Of a stretch of DNA of 40,739 nt, positions 32,751-40,739 are shown piece by piece. Numbering within the stretch: the stretch's first letter is position 1; each line of letters begins with the position of its first letter. This DNA is from Acidobacteriota bacterium (lineage in GTDB: Bacteria; Acidobacteriota; Thermoanaerobaculia; Multivoradales; JAHEKO01), in the NCBI GenBank assembly GCA_029263375.1, contig JAJCXP010000414.1:1-40739 (forward strand). Reading direction: 5' to 3'. A program made the translations under genes and the position numbers. The notes under the pieces are model-generated. The model searched no databases, had not been told where the DNA came from, and saw only the letters and a list, made by a program, of their open reading frames with translations.

Positions 32751-35348
32751 TCAGTCCAGGGTGGCGCTCACCGAGCCCGCCGACACCTCGACCCTCCCGG
32801 GAGAAACTTTGATCGGCTTGACGAACTTGAGCGACGCGTTGAGGGCCTTCCGATCGGTGAACGTGATGCGGGTACTGCCGGCGGCGAGCGCTCGGAACCG
32901 AATGGTCGCGACCGTGCCCTCGCCCTTGATGGCGCCGAGCGGCGCCAGCCGGCTGGCGCCGATGATCAGACGTCCGGGGTGCGAGAAGTCGGCCAGCACC
33001 TCGGCCTCGCCCTCGACCCCCAGAAAGTCGCCGCGAGTGACACTCACGATCTCGACGATCTCGGGGTCGAACTCGATCGTCAGCGGCACGTGCGCGAGAT
33101 TCTTGCTGGCCTCGGCGATCAGTTGCAGATCGAACTCGGTGCCGGCCGCCGGGCGCGCCGGCGTCGGCTCGAACGAGTACTTGACCGACGCCGCCTCGGC
33201 GGACGTCGCCTCTCCGGACGCCTCTGCGAGCTCGGCCACCGCCCACTCGGCGGCGGCTACCGGATCGGCCGCCGCGATCAGCAGCACCGGCTGCGGCAGC
33301 CATTCGTCGGCCGACTCCGCCTCCACCTCCGCGATCGCCAGTGACGCCGTCGCTCCGAGCGACGACTCGAGGTCGGTCGACGACAGGATCGTGCGTCGCA
33401 CCTCCGGCGGCAGGAGCTCGATAGCGCTCGCCAGCGGCGGCTCATCATCGTCGTCGATCTGGTCGTCCTCGTCGCCCTCCTCACCCGTGAAGATGTCGGT
33501 CGGCGCACCGGTGGGCGCGAGGTCGATGCCGCTCTCGTCCTCGGCGCTCTCCTCCTGGCCCTCGCGCAGACCGCGCGGCAGGTTCTGGATCCGGCGCCGG
33601 ATCATCTCGCGGATCCGCTCGGCGCCGCCCTCTTCCTCCTCGTCGAACGGACCCTCGACCTCCGACTCGACGCGTGGGCTGCCGCCGCGGAAGGTGATGT
33701 TCTGCTCGGTCCCCACCCAGATCGGCAGCAGATCCTCTTCGGTGATGTCCGGGGTGCGGACGATGTGCGGCGTCAGCGTCAGCACCAGGTCGGTGCGTGA
33801 CCGATCGACCGAGGTCTTCGAGAACAGGCGGCCGATCACCGGGATATCCATCAGCCCGGGAATGCCGCTCTTGGTGTCGGTCTCGTCCTCTCTGATCAGG
33901 CCGGCGAGAAAGTTCGTCTCGCCGTTCTGCAGCCGGATGGTCGATTCGATGGTCCGCGTGCCGATGATCGGCTGCTGCTGACCACCGGCGCCGACCACCG
34001 AGCCGCTTAGCTGGCTCACTTCGACGCTCAGCTCAAGCGACACCTGGCGGTTGTGGTGGATCCGCGGCGTGATGTCGAGCCGGATGCCGATGTCCTGATA
34101 CTGGAACGACGTGATCGGCACGATGTTGCCGCCCACGGTCTGCGCGGTGTTGAAGGTGGTCACCGGGATCGGCACGCGGTCGCCGATGTGCAGCGTCGCC
34201 TGCTCGCCGTCGCTGATTCGCAGTTGCGGATTGGCCAGCAGCTGCGCTTCGCTGTGGTTGCGGACGAAGTCGTAGATGATCGCCGGCAGCGACAGGAACC
34301 AGTTGCCCTGGTTGATGAACTCGAGCTCCGAAGTCGCGATCGGGTTCGGGTCGACGCTCTGCGTGACCCGGTAGTCGCTGAGCGAGATGCCCAGCTCCTG
34401 CAGCTTCGAGGTGCTGATCTGAAGCAGCTCGACGTTGATCACCACCTCACCACGCGACTTGTCGTTGGTGGCGATGATCTTCTCGGCGACCTTCACTTTG
34501 TCGGCCGTGTCTCGGAGGACGATGGCGTTCAGCTGGTCGTTCGAAGCGACGTTCTTGGCACCGACCAGGCTGCGGAGCATCGTCATCACGTCCTTGGTCT
34601 CGGCGTTCGACAGGAAGAAAGTCTGAATGACCAGGTCTTCGTAGGCGCGTCGGTTCTGGGGCGTGTCCTCGGCAACGATGATGGTGTGGGCGTCGAGCAC
34701 CTTGTAGAAGTGGTTCGCCGTCCGCATCAGGATCTCCAGCGCATCCTGGGCGGTGACGTCGACCAGCTCGATCGCCACCTGCTGCGGCCTGAGCTTGGGA
34801 TCGAACAGCACGTTGATGCCGAACGCCTTGCCCAGCGCCTTGTAGATGTCGAAGATCGAGGTCGGATTCGGGAAGCCGAGATCGATCGGCTCGCGCGAGC
34901 GCGGATCCAGGATCGGCGGCTGCGGGCGGGTTCCCGCGGTCCGGTCCTTCATCTGCTGGATGCTCAGCGCCGCGCTGCCGGTGGCTCGCTGGTTGGCGAG
35001 CTCCGCGCGCACCTTGTCGAGCTCGACCTGGGCGTACTGGTTGGTCGGGTCCAGCTGGATCGCCTGCTGATACTCGAGCATGGCGCGCTCGCGGGCGCCC
35101 GCCTCATGCAGCTTCTTGGCGCGCTCGAAGTGCTCCTGCGACGCGCGGATCTTGGATCGCAGCAGCCCGGCCCGGAAATGGATGTTGTTCGGCTGGCTCT
35201 CCAACAGCTCGAGATAGAGGATGACCACGCGATCCCAGTCCCCCTCCTGCTCGGCCAGCTGGGCCTCCCGGTGCATCCTGTGTGAAGTACAGCCGGCCAA
35301 CCCCACCAGGAGGCAGACCATGAATAATCCTGTGATCAGCTTGCGCAT
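32751..35348 (-). CDS. gspD: Lipoprotein secretin (GspD/PilQ-like) with TPR and cohesin-like domains
   Basis: This outer-membrane channel subunit has 865 residues. The signal peptide ends with a lipobox (LVGLAGC, Cys20). A TPR-like helical region (about 25-130) precedes the N-domains (INVLFDPKLRPQQVAIELVDVTAQDALEIL; NDQLNAIVLRDTADKVKVAEKII) and the secretin core (VSLELSVEVSQLSGS, TRTIESTIRLQNGETNFLAGLI, GIPGLMDIPVIGRLF, DLVLTLTPHIVR). A long acidic linker follows. The final ~140 residues look like a cohesin domain (FDLQLIAEASKNLAHVPLTIEFDPEIVEIVSV). The ATG at 35348 was preferred over an upstream frame start because the lipoprotein signal begins there. Confidence 0.9.
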   Translation of the reverse strand: MRKLITGLFMVCLLVGLAGCTSHRMHREAQLAEQEGDWDRVVILYLELLESQPNNIHFRAGLLRSKIRASQEHFERAKKLHEAGARERAMLEYQQAIQLDPTNQYAQVELDKVRAELANQRATGSAALSIQQMKDRTAGTRPQPPILDPRSREPIDLGFPNPTSIFDIYKALGKAFGINVLFDPKLRPQQVAIELVDVTAQDALEILMRTANHFYKVLDAHTIIVAEDTPQNRRAYEDLVIQTFFLSNAETKDVMTMLRSLVGAKNVASNDQLNAIVLRDTADKVKVAEKIIATNDKSRGEVVINVELLQISTSKLQELGISLSDYRVTQSVDPNPIATSELEFINQGNWFLSLPAIIYDFVRNHSEAQLLANPQLRISDGEQATLHIGDRVPIPVTTFNTAQTVGGNIVPITSFQYQDIGIRLDITPRIHHNRQVSLELSVEVSQLSGSVVGAGGQQQPIIGTRTIESTIRLQNGETNFLAGLIREDETDTKSGIPGLMDIPVIGRLFSKTSVDRSRTDLVLTLTPHIVRTPDITEEDLLPIWVGTEQNITFRGGSPRVESEVEGPFDEEEEGGAERIREMIRRRIQNLPRGLREGQEESAEDESGIDLAPTGAPTDIFTGEEGDEDDQIDDDDEPPLASAIELLPPEVRRTILSSTDLESSLGATASLAIAEVEAESADEWLPQPVLLIAAADPVAAAEWAVAELAEASGEATSAEAASVKYSFEPTPARPAAGTEFDLQLIAEASKNLAHVPLTIEFDPEIVEIVSVTRGDFLGVEGEAEVLADFSHPGRLIIGASRLAPLGAIKGEGTVATIRFRALAAGSTRITFTDRKALNASLKFVKPIKVSPGRVEVSAGSVSATLD

Positions 35349-35358
35349 CAATACTCCA

Positions 35359-35937
35359 TCACCCGCCAGCCGCCAGACGGCGCGCCGGCTCATTCGGGAA
35401 GTCCACCCAGCCGATGTCGGCCGATTCGTAGCCGATCTTTCGCACTACGAACGCCTCCTTGAAGACATCGCCTTCGAGCACGTTGAAGATTTCCGTTTGG
35501 TCAGAGAAAACGGCAACCCGCTTCTCATCAGACCCGAAACTACCAAGAAACTGGAAGTTCGGCTCGGGCGGCCTCGGCTTGGCCGGTGTCGCCTGCCTCG
35601 GCGCGGAGTTATTTGCCCTGGCTTTCCTCTCCGGTGGTGGCGGCGGCGGTGGTGGCGGCGGCGGCTTCGGCCGCTCCTTGGGCCTGAACCGGAACGGATC
35701 TCGGCCCGGCTCGAACGCCGCCGGCTTGCGCTCCAGGTCGCCCAACCGCAGATCGACCATCTGAAAGCTGCCGCTCGTGTCGACCGCGCCTCGCCGCGGC
35801 GCCGACCGCGAGACCGAGGCCTGGCGGGGCTTCTTCGACGAGCCCGAGCCGCTCACCTTCAAGAACGCGCGGACGGCGAACACCGCGAGCAGCACGAACA
35901 GGCCGGCCAAAACCTGCTTCTGACGCTGGGGCGTCAT
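35359..35937 (-). CDS. PilP-like pilus/secretion assembly protein
   Basis: This 192-residue bitopic protein has a short N-terminus, a membrane helix (about 8-25) and a proline-rich linker including 11 consecutive prolines. The C-terminal domain (about 128-190, FQFLGSFGSDEKRVAVFSDQTEIFNVLEGDVFKEAFVVRKIGYESADIGWV) has the beta-strand pattern of PilP or GspC HR domains. It would link the inner-membrane PilN/PilO complex to the secretin. It overlaps the PilO-like gene by 4 nt (ATGA) and precedes the secretin by 10 nt. The name rests on position and domain layout more than on sequence identity. Confidence 0.72.
   Translation of the reverse strand: MTPQRQKQVLAGLFVLLAVFAVRAFLKVSGSGSSKKPRQASVSRSAPRRGAVDTSGSFQMVDLRLGDLERKPAAFEPGRDPFRFRPKERPKPPPPPPPPPPPERKARANNSAPRQATPAKPRPPEPNFQFLGSFGSDEKRVAVFSDQTEIFNVLEGDVFKEAFVVRKIGYESADIGWVDFPNEPARRLAAGG
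35632..35664 (-). repeat. Tandem 15-nt repeat encoding polyproline
   Basis: On the minus strand the five-codon unit CCGCCGCCGCCACCA occurs twice in tandem, followed by one more CCG, giving 11 Pro codons in the PilP-like gene. It is a likely slippage site, and translation of such a run normally needs elongation factor P. Confidence 0.85.
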
Positions 35938-36533
35938 GTCGAATCGCTCCGCGGGGGTGCGCCGCCGTCCAGATCCGGGCTGGTGAACAGTGTGCTCACG
36001 CCGACCGCGATCCGTAGGTTGTTGCCGGTCTCATCGGCTTCACGCAAGCTGACCCGCTCGAGGCTCAGGAACGATTCGCTGAGCTCGAGCAGATTGACGA
36101 AGCGACGAAACTCCAGGTAGCTGCCTTCGACGTTGAAGTCGATCGACCGCCGCAAGAGGCCGTGATCGTCGAGCTCCTCCTTGCCGTAGTTGATACTGGT
36201 CGGGGCCAGCCCGGCGCGGGTGGCCAGATCGCGCACTTCGGCCAGGATCCGGGTCAGGCGTAGGTCCTCGCTCGATAGTCGTTCGCCGTAGAACTGGTCG
36301 ATCGCCTCGTGGCTGGACCGGGCTCGCTCGAGATCCTGCTCGAGCTGCCGGCGCTCGACGCCCAGGCGCGAGATTTCGCCGCGACTGCGCTCGATCCGTG
36401 ACGCCCTGAGCTGCGACTGGCCGGCGAGCACCAAGCGGTAGCCCGACAGCAGCATCACGTTCGCGAGTAGAAAGGCCAGCGGAGGAACCCACCAGCGGGT
36501 GTGAGCGCGCCAGGCGCCGCCGCCGATCGTCAT
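35934..36533 (-). CDS. pilO: PilO-like inner-membrane assembly protein
   Basis: This 199-residue bitopic protein has a membrane helix (about 15-36, WWVPPLAFLLANVMLLSGY), a coiled coil (about 45-85) and an alpha/beta domain with the PilO pattern LTRILAEVRDLATRAGLAPTSINYG and SYLEFRRFVNLLELSESFLSLERVSL. It would pair with the PilN-like protein to form the alignment subcomplex between the motor and the secretin. It overlaps both neighbours by 4 nt (ATGA at each end). Confidence 0.85.
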   Translation of the reverse strand: MTIGGGAWRAHTRWWVPPLAFLLANVMLLSGYRLVLAGQSQLRASRIERSRGEISRLGVERRQLEQDLERARSSHEAIDQFYGERLSSEDLRLTRILAEVRDLATRAGLAPTSINYGKEELDDHGLLRRSIDFNVEGSYLEFRRFVNLLELSESFLSLERVSLREADETGNNLRIAVGVSTLFTSPDLDGGAPPRSDST

Positions 36534-37246
36534 TCGGTCACCACCTCCGCCGGCTCGCTCGCTGCCTGCTCCGTGGCGTCCTCATCTTCGGTCCCGGTCG
36601 CTTCTACCGCATCAGGCGGCTCGACCGGTTCGACGCTCTCCTCGACCGCCGGCACCGCCTCGATCGAGCCCGCCCGATAGATCACACTCAGCCCGAAATC
36701 GAGCAGACCGGTCTCTTTCAGAGATTCATTGCTGAGATCCGGGGCGCGGAACTTGGGATGGGCGAAGAGCGCGTCGACAAACTCGAGGACGACCTCGGAG
36801 TTCTTGGCCTGGCCGCGGATCACGAGCAGCGCCTCGCCGTCGCGAATCCCGAGTCGACTGCCCCGCCCTTCGCCGAAGCTCGGCGACAGGGTGTTGAGCC
36901 GTACGTCCGCCGGCAGGGTCTCGCCCAGCCGGTCGAACAGCTCACTCCAGGGGAAGCTGCGCTGGGCGATCTTGGCGTTGAGAAACGACGCCTGCTCGTT
37001 CTGCCACCCGACGTCGTAGCCGGCGAGCTCGGTCCGCAGCTCTTCGACCTGGGCGCGCTCTCTCTCGAGCGACGCCTGCAGCTCCTGCTCACGCCCCCGG
37101 TCGGCACTCGAGCCGGCGTAGTGGGAGAGGTACAAGCGCACGTTGAACGCCGCCACCGCCAACCCCAGTGCCCAGAGCAGCAGACTCACCCGCAGCACCG
37201 GGCGCGGATTCAGGAACGGCCGCTTCGCCAGGTTGAGCTCGCCCAT
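36530..37246 (-). CDS. pilN: PilN-like inner-membrane assembly protein
   Basis: This 238-residue protein has the short cytoplasmic motif that in PilN docks to PilM (LNLAKRPFLNPRPV), a membrane helix (about 20-42), a coiled coil (about 50-90) and a ferredoxin-like domain (ELFDRLGETLPADVRLNTLSP, ALLVIRGQAKNSEVVLEFVDALFAHPKF). The C-terminal 55 residues are a disordered acidic tail (VEESVEPVEPPDAVEA, TEDEDATEQ). The ATG at 37246 overlaps the PilM stop (TGATG), consistent with coupled synthesis of interacting proteins. Confidence 0.88.
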   Translation of the reverse strand: MGELNLAKRPFLNPRPVLRVSLLLWALGLAVAAFNVRLYLSHYAGSSADRGREQELQASLERERAQVEELRTELAGYDVGWQNEQASFLNAKIAQRSFPWSELFDRLGETLPADVRLNTLSPSFGEGRGSRLGIRDGEALLVIRGQAKNSEVVLEFVDALFAHPKFRAPDLSNESLKETGLLDFGLSVIYRAGSIEAVPAVEESVEPVEPPDAVEATGTEDEDATEQAASEPAEVVTE

Positions 37247-38241
37247 CAGGCGACCTCCCGGCAGGCGGCGCCGAACAGCGGCGCAACCTCGTGCGGCGAC
37301 ACGTTGGGCGTCGGCGTATCGAGAAACGGCCACTCCTCAGCCAGCAGCACCGGCCGGGTCTCGAACGACTCCTCGAGCCAGGTCGCCCAGGTCGGCTCGG
37401 CGTCGGCGGGGCTGACCAGCACTATGCGCTGTAGGTTGTCGTTGCCCATCTTCTCGGCCAGGAAGCTCCGGGTAAGCCGCAGGTCACGCACCACGAAGCG
37501 ATGCATCGCCTCCGGCGGCAGGTTCGCCTTGTAGGCCTTGAATCGGTGGACGAGCGGTTCGCCGCGCGTCGTGATCAGCAGACTGTAGGCGTCGTCGACC
37601 ACCAGCGCAACCGCCGCCAGATCCAGACCGCCGAGCGCAGCGCGCAGCGCCGCCAGCAGCGACAGGCTCTGATTCGAGATCTGCCCGATCCTGATCTGCT
37701 GGCCCTCGAAAGCGGTTTCGATCTGCTCGAACAGCTGGTTGACGCCGAAACCCATCAGGATCCGGTTCGACTCCTCCTGAAGGCTGAGTGACGGCACCTC
37801 GACGGCCGCAAGCCTGAGGTCCTCGATCCGGAACGGCACCTGCAGCTTGAGCTTGAAGCGCAGCACCTCCTCGCGCTCGGCGAGCTTGCGCGGCAGCTCC
37901 TCCGTTTCCGAGAAGCTCAGCCGGTACCAATCGTCGGGTAGCACCAGCGAGGCCTCCTGTACCTGCGCCGGCACCTTGGCCATGAGGGCGCTCACCGCTT
38001 CGCGCAGCACCGCGGGCTCGCGCACGGAGCCGCCGAGCGGCCCGTCGGTGAAGCAGTCCTCGGGCAGCTCGACGCTGTGGTACTCGCTGAACTGCACGCC
38101 GCTGCCCTTGCCGTTGCCATTGCTCGGAAAGAGCCCATAGCGCAGCCGCCGGCGGTCGATGCCGAACACGTGCGGCGGCACCGGCCTCGGATCGAGCCCG
38201 AGCAACCGCTCACTCCACGAAGGTAACTTTATTGATCTCAC
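37246..38241 (-). CDS. pilM: PilM-like actin-fold assembly protein
   Basis: This cytoplasmic protein of about 331 residues is expected to bind PilN and the assembly ATPase. Features include FGIDRRRLRYG in place of the PilM phosphate-1 loop, AQVQEASLVLPDDWYRLSF, LKLQVPFRIEDLRLAA and LAAVALVVDDAYSLLITTRGEPLVHRF, the strand order of actin-like PilM/GspL-type proteins. The start is uncertain. The GTG at 38241 overlaps the end of gspE by 32 nt; the TTG at 38205 with GGAGTGAG upstream is an alternative that removes 12 residues. The nucleotide site looks less conserved than in canonical PilM. Confidence 0.8.
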   Translation of the reverse strand: MRSIKLPSWSERLLGLDPRPVPPHVFGIDRRRLRYGLFPSNGNGKGSGVQFSEYHSVELPEDCFTDGPLGGSVREPAVLREAVSALMAKVPAQVQEASLVLPDDWYRLSFSETEELPRKLAEREEVLRFKLKLQVPFRIEDLRLAAVEVPSLSLQEESNRILMGFGVNQLFEQIETAFEGQQIRIGQISNQSLSLLAALRAALGGLDLAAVALVVDDAYSLLITTRGEPLVHRFKAYKANLPPEAMHRFVVRDLRLTRSFLAEKMGNDNLQRIVLVSPADAEPTWATWLEESFETRPVLLAEEWPFLDTPTPNVSPHEVAPLFGAACREVA

Positions 38242-39847
38242 GAAGGGTGGTGACTCCTTGGGCCACTCGCAGCAGCGCCGACTCACGCAGGAAGTTCATG
38301 CCCTCTTCCTTGGCGGCGCGTTTGATCTCCGAAGCCGGGCGACGCTCGAGAATCAGCTCACGGATTCGATCGGACAGGTTGAGAAGCTCCGAGATCGCCG
38401 TCCGGCCGAGGAAGCCGGTGCCGTTGCACTCGATGCACCCGGTACCTTCATAGAACGTGTTGGCGGCGACGAACTCGGCGCTCAAGCCGCTCTCCCGAAT
38501 CAGGTCGTCGGTCAGCTGCACCGGCGTCTTGCAGTTGTCGCACATCTTGCGCACCAGCCGCTGCGCCAGGATGCAGTTGAGCGCTGAGACGAAGTTGTAG
38601 AGATCGACGTTCATGTTGAGAAACCGCCCGAGGACGTCGACGACGTTGTTGGCGTGAACGGTGGTGAACACCAGATGTCCCGTCAGGGCCGACTGGACCG
38701 CGATCTGCGCGGTCTCCTCGTCCCGGATCTCTCCCACCATGATCTTGTCCGGATCGTGGCGCAGAATCGAGCGCAAGCCGCGCGCGAACGTCAGCCCCTT
38801 CTTCTCGTTGACCGGGATCTGCGTGATCCCCTTGAGCTGGTACTCGACCGGATCCTCGATGGTGATGATCTTGTCCTCGGACGACTGGATCTCGGACAGA
38901 CAGGCATAGAGCGTGGTGGTTTTTCCCGATCCGGTTGGACCGGTCACCAGCACCATGCCGTACGGCTCGCGGATGAACCGTCGCAGGCGCTTCACGGTTT
39001 CGTCATCGAGGCCGAGAATCGGCAGCCTGAGGTTCTTGAACTCCTTGCTCATCGACTCTTTGTCGAGAATTCGGATGACACAGTCCTCGCCGTGCACCGA
39101 CGGCATGATCGAAACTCGAAAGTCGATCGTGCGACCCTCGAAGCGCAGCTTGAAGCGGCCATCCTGCGGCACCCGCTTCTCGGCGATATCGAGCTCCGCC
39201 ATGACCTTGATGCGGCTGATCACGGTCTGGTGGTGACGCTTGTCGATCGGCTCCATCGCCTGGTAGAGCACGCCGTCGATCCGGTTCTTGATCACCACCT
39301 CCTGCTCGCGGGTCTCGACGTGGATATCGCTCGCGCGCCGTCGGATGGCATTGAAGATGGTCGAATCGACCAGCCGGATGATCGGGCTCGAGTCGGAGGT
39401 GATGCGGTCGAGCGACAACACCTCATCGCCGTCGCCATCGTCGTGCACCAGCTGGATGCGGAAGTCCTCGGTCGCCTCATCGAGCACCTGCTGGGCACTC
39501 TCGGAGCGCTGCAGGATCTCGTCGATCGCGCTCTTGGAGCCGACCTTGATCTCGAGCGGTTGCCCGAGCAGCAGCTCGATCTCGTCGAGACGCCGGATGT
39601 CGGTGGGGTCGGCCATCACGATCGACACCCGCCCCTCGAGCTGCGCCTCGGGAATGAAGCCGTAGCGCAGCATCAGATCGAAGGGGGTGGTGCGGAACAG
39701 GTCGTTGTCGATGCGCAGGCGCACCACGTCGACGTACTCGAGCCCGTAGAGCTCCGCCAACTCCTCGGCCTCGCGACGCTCCTCGATCTCGCGCGGGGCG
39801 AGGGAGTGCAGCTCCTGGATCGGGGACTTGCTCTCGTCGACCGTCAT
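38210..39847 (-). CDS. gspE: Assembly ATPase GspE/PilB family
   Basis: This 545-residue hexameric ATPase drives pseudopilus or pilus extension. The N-terminal GspE_N domain (about 20-130) is followed by the catalytic part: the Arg/Asp box DIHVETREQEVVIKNRIDGVL (174-194), Walker A GPTGSGKTTT (303-312), the Asp box TIEDPVEYQL, Walker B IMVGEIRDEETA, and the His box TGHLVFTTVHANN. The zinc-binding tetracysteine motif is present (CDNC near 445, CIEC near 488). It lies 28 nt after the gspF-like gene. Confidence 0.95.
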   Translation of the reverse strand: MTVDESKSPIQELHSLAPREIEERREAEELAELYGLEYVDVVRLRIDNDLFRTTPFDLMLRYGFIPEAQLEGRVSIVMADPTDIRRLDEIELLLGQPLEIKVGSKSAIDEILQRSESAQQVLDEATEDFRIQLVHDDGDGDEVLSLDRITSDSSPIIRLVDSTIFNAIRRRASDIHVETREQEVVIKNRIDGVLYQAMEPIDKRHHQTVISRIKVMAELDIAEKRVPQDGRFKLRFEGRTIDFRVSIMPSVHGEDCVIRILDKESMSKEFKNLRLPILGLDDETVKRLRRFIREPYGMVLVTGPTGSGKTTTLYACLSEIQSSEDKIITIEDPVEYQLKGITQIPVNEKKGLTFARGLRSILRHDPDKIMVGEIRDEETAQIAVQSALTGHLVFTTVHANNVVDVLGRFLNMNVDLYNFVSALNCILAQRLVRKMCDNCKTPVQLTDDLIRESGLSAEFVAANTFYEGTGCIECNGTGFLGRTAISELLNLSDRIRELILERRPASEIKRAAKEEGMNFLRESALLRVAQGVTTLREINKVTFVE

Positions 39848-39875
39848 GACCGTTCCTCTCTAGGACTGCCCACGC

Positions 39876-40739
39876 TCACTGGCGCACCTCGCCCAGAAGG
39901 CTGAAGAGCGGCAGGTAGACCGATACCAGGAGCAGCGCGACGATGGTGCCCATGAAGACCAGCATCACCGGTTCGAGCAATGCCAGCAGGCGCTGCATGC
40001 GGGTCTCGACCTCCTGATCGAGGAAGTCCGAGGCGTGCGTCAACATGTCGTCGAGAGCTCCGGTCGACTCGCCGACCTTGACCATGTCGATGGTGATGTC
40101 GGGCGCTACCTTGGTCTCGATCAGTGCCTCGTGCAGCGCCCTTCCCTGTTTGACCGAGGTCGTCAGCGGCTCGAGCTCGCGGCGGATGTAAGCGTTGCCG
40201 ACGGCGCCGACCGCGCCCTCGAGCGAGGTCACCATCGGCATACCGCCGGCCAGCAGCGTGGCCAGCGAGCGGCTGAACTCCGAGAACGCCAGCCGCTCGA
40301 AGATCCCACCGAGGATCGGCAGGCTCAGTTTCCAGCGGTCGAGCGTGATGCGGCCCATCTTGGTGCTGCTCCAGCGGCTGAAGAAGAAGTAGAGGGTCAC
40401 CGCGCCGATCAGCAGAAACGCCCAGTTGGCCGAGGCGAAGCTCGACAGGCCGAGTGTCATGCGCGTGATCAGCGGCAGCTCGGTGTTGAGCGCCGCGAAG
40501 AACTCGGTGAACTTGGGCACCACATAGAGCGCCATCACGGCGATCAGGCCGAACGAAAGAACCACCAGCACGGCCGGATAGACCAGCGCCGAGATCACCC
40601 GGGAACGGGCATCGCCGATCAGCTGCTGATACCTCACGTAGCGGCGCACCACCATCTCGAGCTCGCCGCTGCGCTCGCCGGCCAGCAGCGTCGGCGCGTA
40701 GAGGTTCGGGAAGACGTCCGGGTACGAGGCGATCGCCTG
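39876..40739 (-). CDS. gspF: Inner-membrane platform protein GspF/PilC (5' end outside window)
   Basis: This polytopic protein converts ATPase motion into pilin assembly. The visible 287 residues begin inside the first T2SSF domain (APTLLAGERSGELEMVV, the conserved GExSG motif) and include a membrane region (SALVYPAVLVVLSFGLIAVMALYVVPKFTEFF) and the second domain (AFSEFSRSLATLLAGGMPMVTSLEGA, MVKVGESTGALDDML). The last helix is MLVFMGTIVALLLVSVYLPLFSLL. The frame stays open to base 40739, so the true start lies upstream of the window. Confidence 0.95.
   Translation of the reverse strand, partial: QAIASYPDVFPNLYAPTLLAGERSGELEMVVRRYVRYQQLIGDARSRVISALVYPAVLVVLSFGLIAVMALYVVPKFTEFFAALNTELPLITRMTLGLSSFASANWAFLLIGAVTLYFFFSRWSSTKMGRITLDRWKLSLPILGGIFERLAFSEFSRSLATLLAGGMPMVTSLEGAVGAVGNAYIRRELEPLTTSVKQGRALHEALIETKVAPDITIDMVKVGESTGALDDMLTHASDFLDQEVETRMQRLLALLEPVMLVFMGTIVALLLVSVYLPLFSLLGEVRQ

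Noticed and set aside
32263-33303. Longer start for the first pseudopilin gene
   Set aside because: The extra 186 codons read out of frame across the secretin gene; the prepilin leader begins at the GTG at 32745.
34053-39904. Long plus-strand frames opposite the secretin, PilM and GspE genes
   Set aside because: They mirror well-supported minus-strand genes and have shadow-type composition (Leu/Val/Asp/Arg/His) without domains.

Overview
The window is 40.7 kb of GC-rich bacterial chromosome. The core genes (mfd, eno-ftsB, nth, dut, initiator tRNA) and a type II secretion / type IV pilus hybrid locus point to a diderm bacterium. The hybrid locus (GspE/F, PilM/N/O and a lipoprotein secretin carrying a C-terminal cohesin-like domain) would fit an Acidobacteriota or Deltaproteobacteria-like lineage. 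That placement is only an inference, because no marker gene that fixes the phylum is present.

Layout. (1) 1-6720, housekeeping: mfd (minus, 3' end outside the window), a CPA2-type cation/proton antiporter, eno-ftsB, a VapBC-type toxin-antitoxin pair, and an initiator tRNA-Met convergent with it. (2) 6781-12044, mixed small genes: yqgE/algH, a YvlD-type membrane protein, nth, a DUF2834 membrane protein, a secreted SnoaL-like protein overlapping an MmyB-type XRE regulator, a secreted lysine-tailed protein, a DUF488 protein and a DUF6498 membrane protein. (3) 12171-28069, a defence island with visibly lower GC. Its core is one tightly coupled minus-strand operon of seven genes: AIPR protein, PLD-like/SNF2 helicase, DUF4391 protein, type III Mod methyltransferase, DarT, DarG, type III Res. 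Downstream lie two further PD-(D/E)XK nuclease-like genes and an opposing DUF429 gene. No integrase, transposase or CRISPR array was seen. (4) 28477-30281: a 69-residue orphan protein and a secreted DUF4331 protein with a good intrinsic terminator. (5) 30496-40739, one long minus-strand secretion/pilus operon in transcription order gspF (partial), gspE, pilM, pilN, pilO, PilP-like, secretin, three pseudopilins, dut.

How the genes work together. The central observation is that a DarTG toxin-antitoxin (DNA ADP-ribosyltransferase plus macrodomain hydrolase) sits between mod and res of a type III restriction-modification system. The junctions overlap or are separated by only a few bases (ATGA, TGATTGATG, TGATG, TAATG). 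The same transcript begins with an abortive-infection AIPR protein and a helicase. This suggests a layered system in which restriction comes first and DNA ADP-ribosylation acts as a fail-safe, all regulated together; a compact inverted-repeat element lies next to the AIPR ribosome binding site. Elsewhere, several genes (eno, vapB, yqgE, the 69-residue ORF, perhaps the DUF6498 gene) have a -10-like hexamer 6-12 nt before the start codon and no Shine-Dalgarno sequence, which suggests leaderless transcripts.
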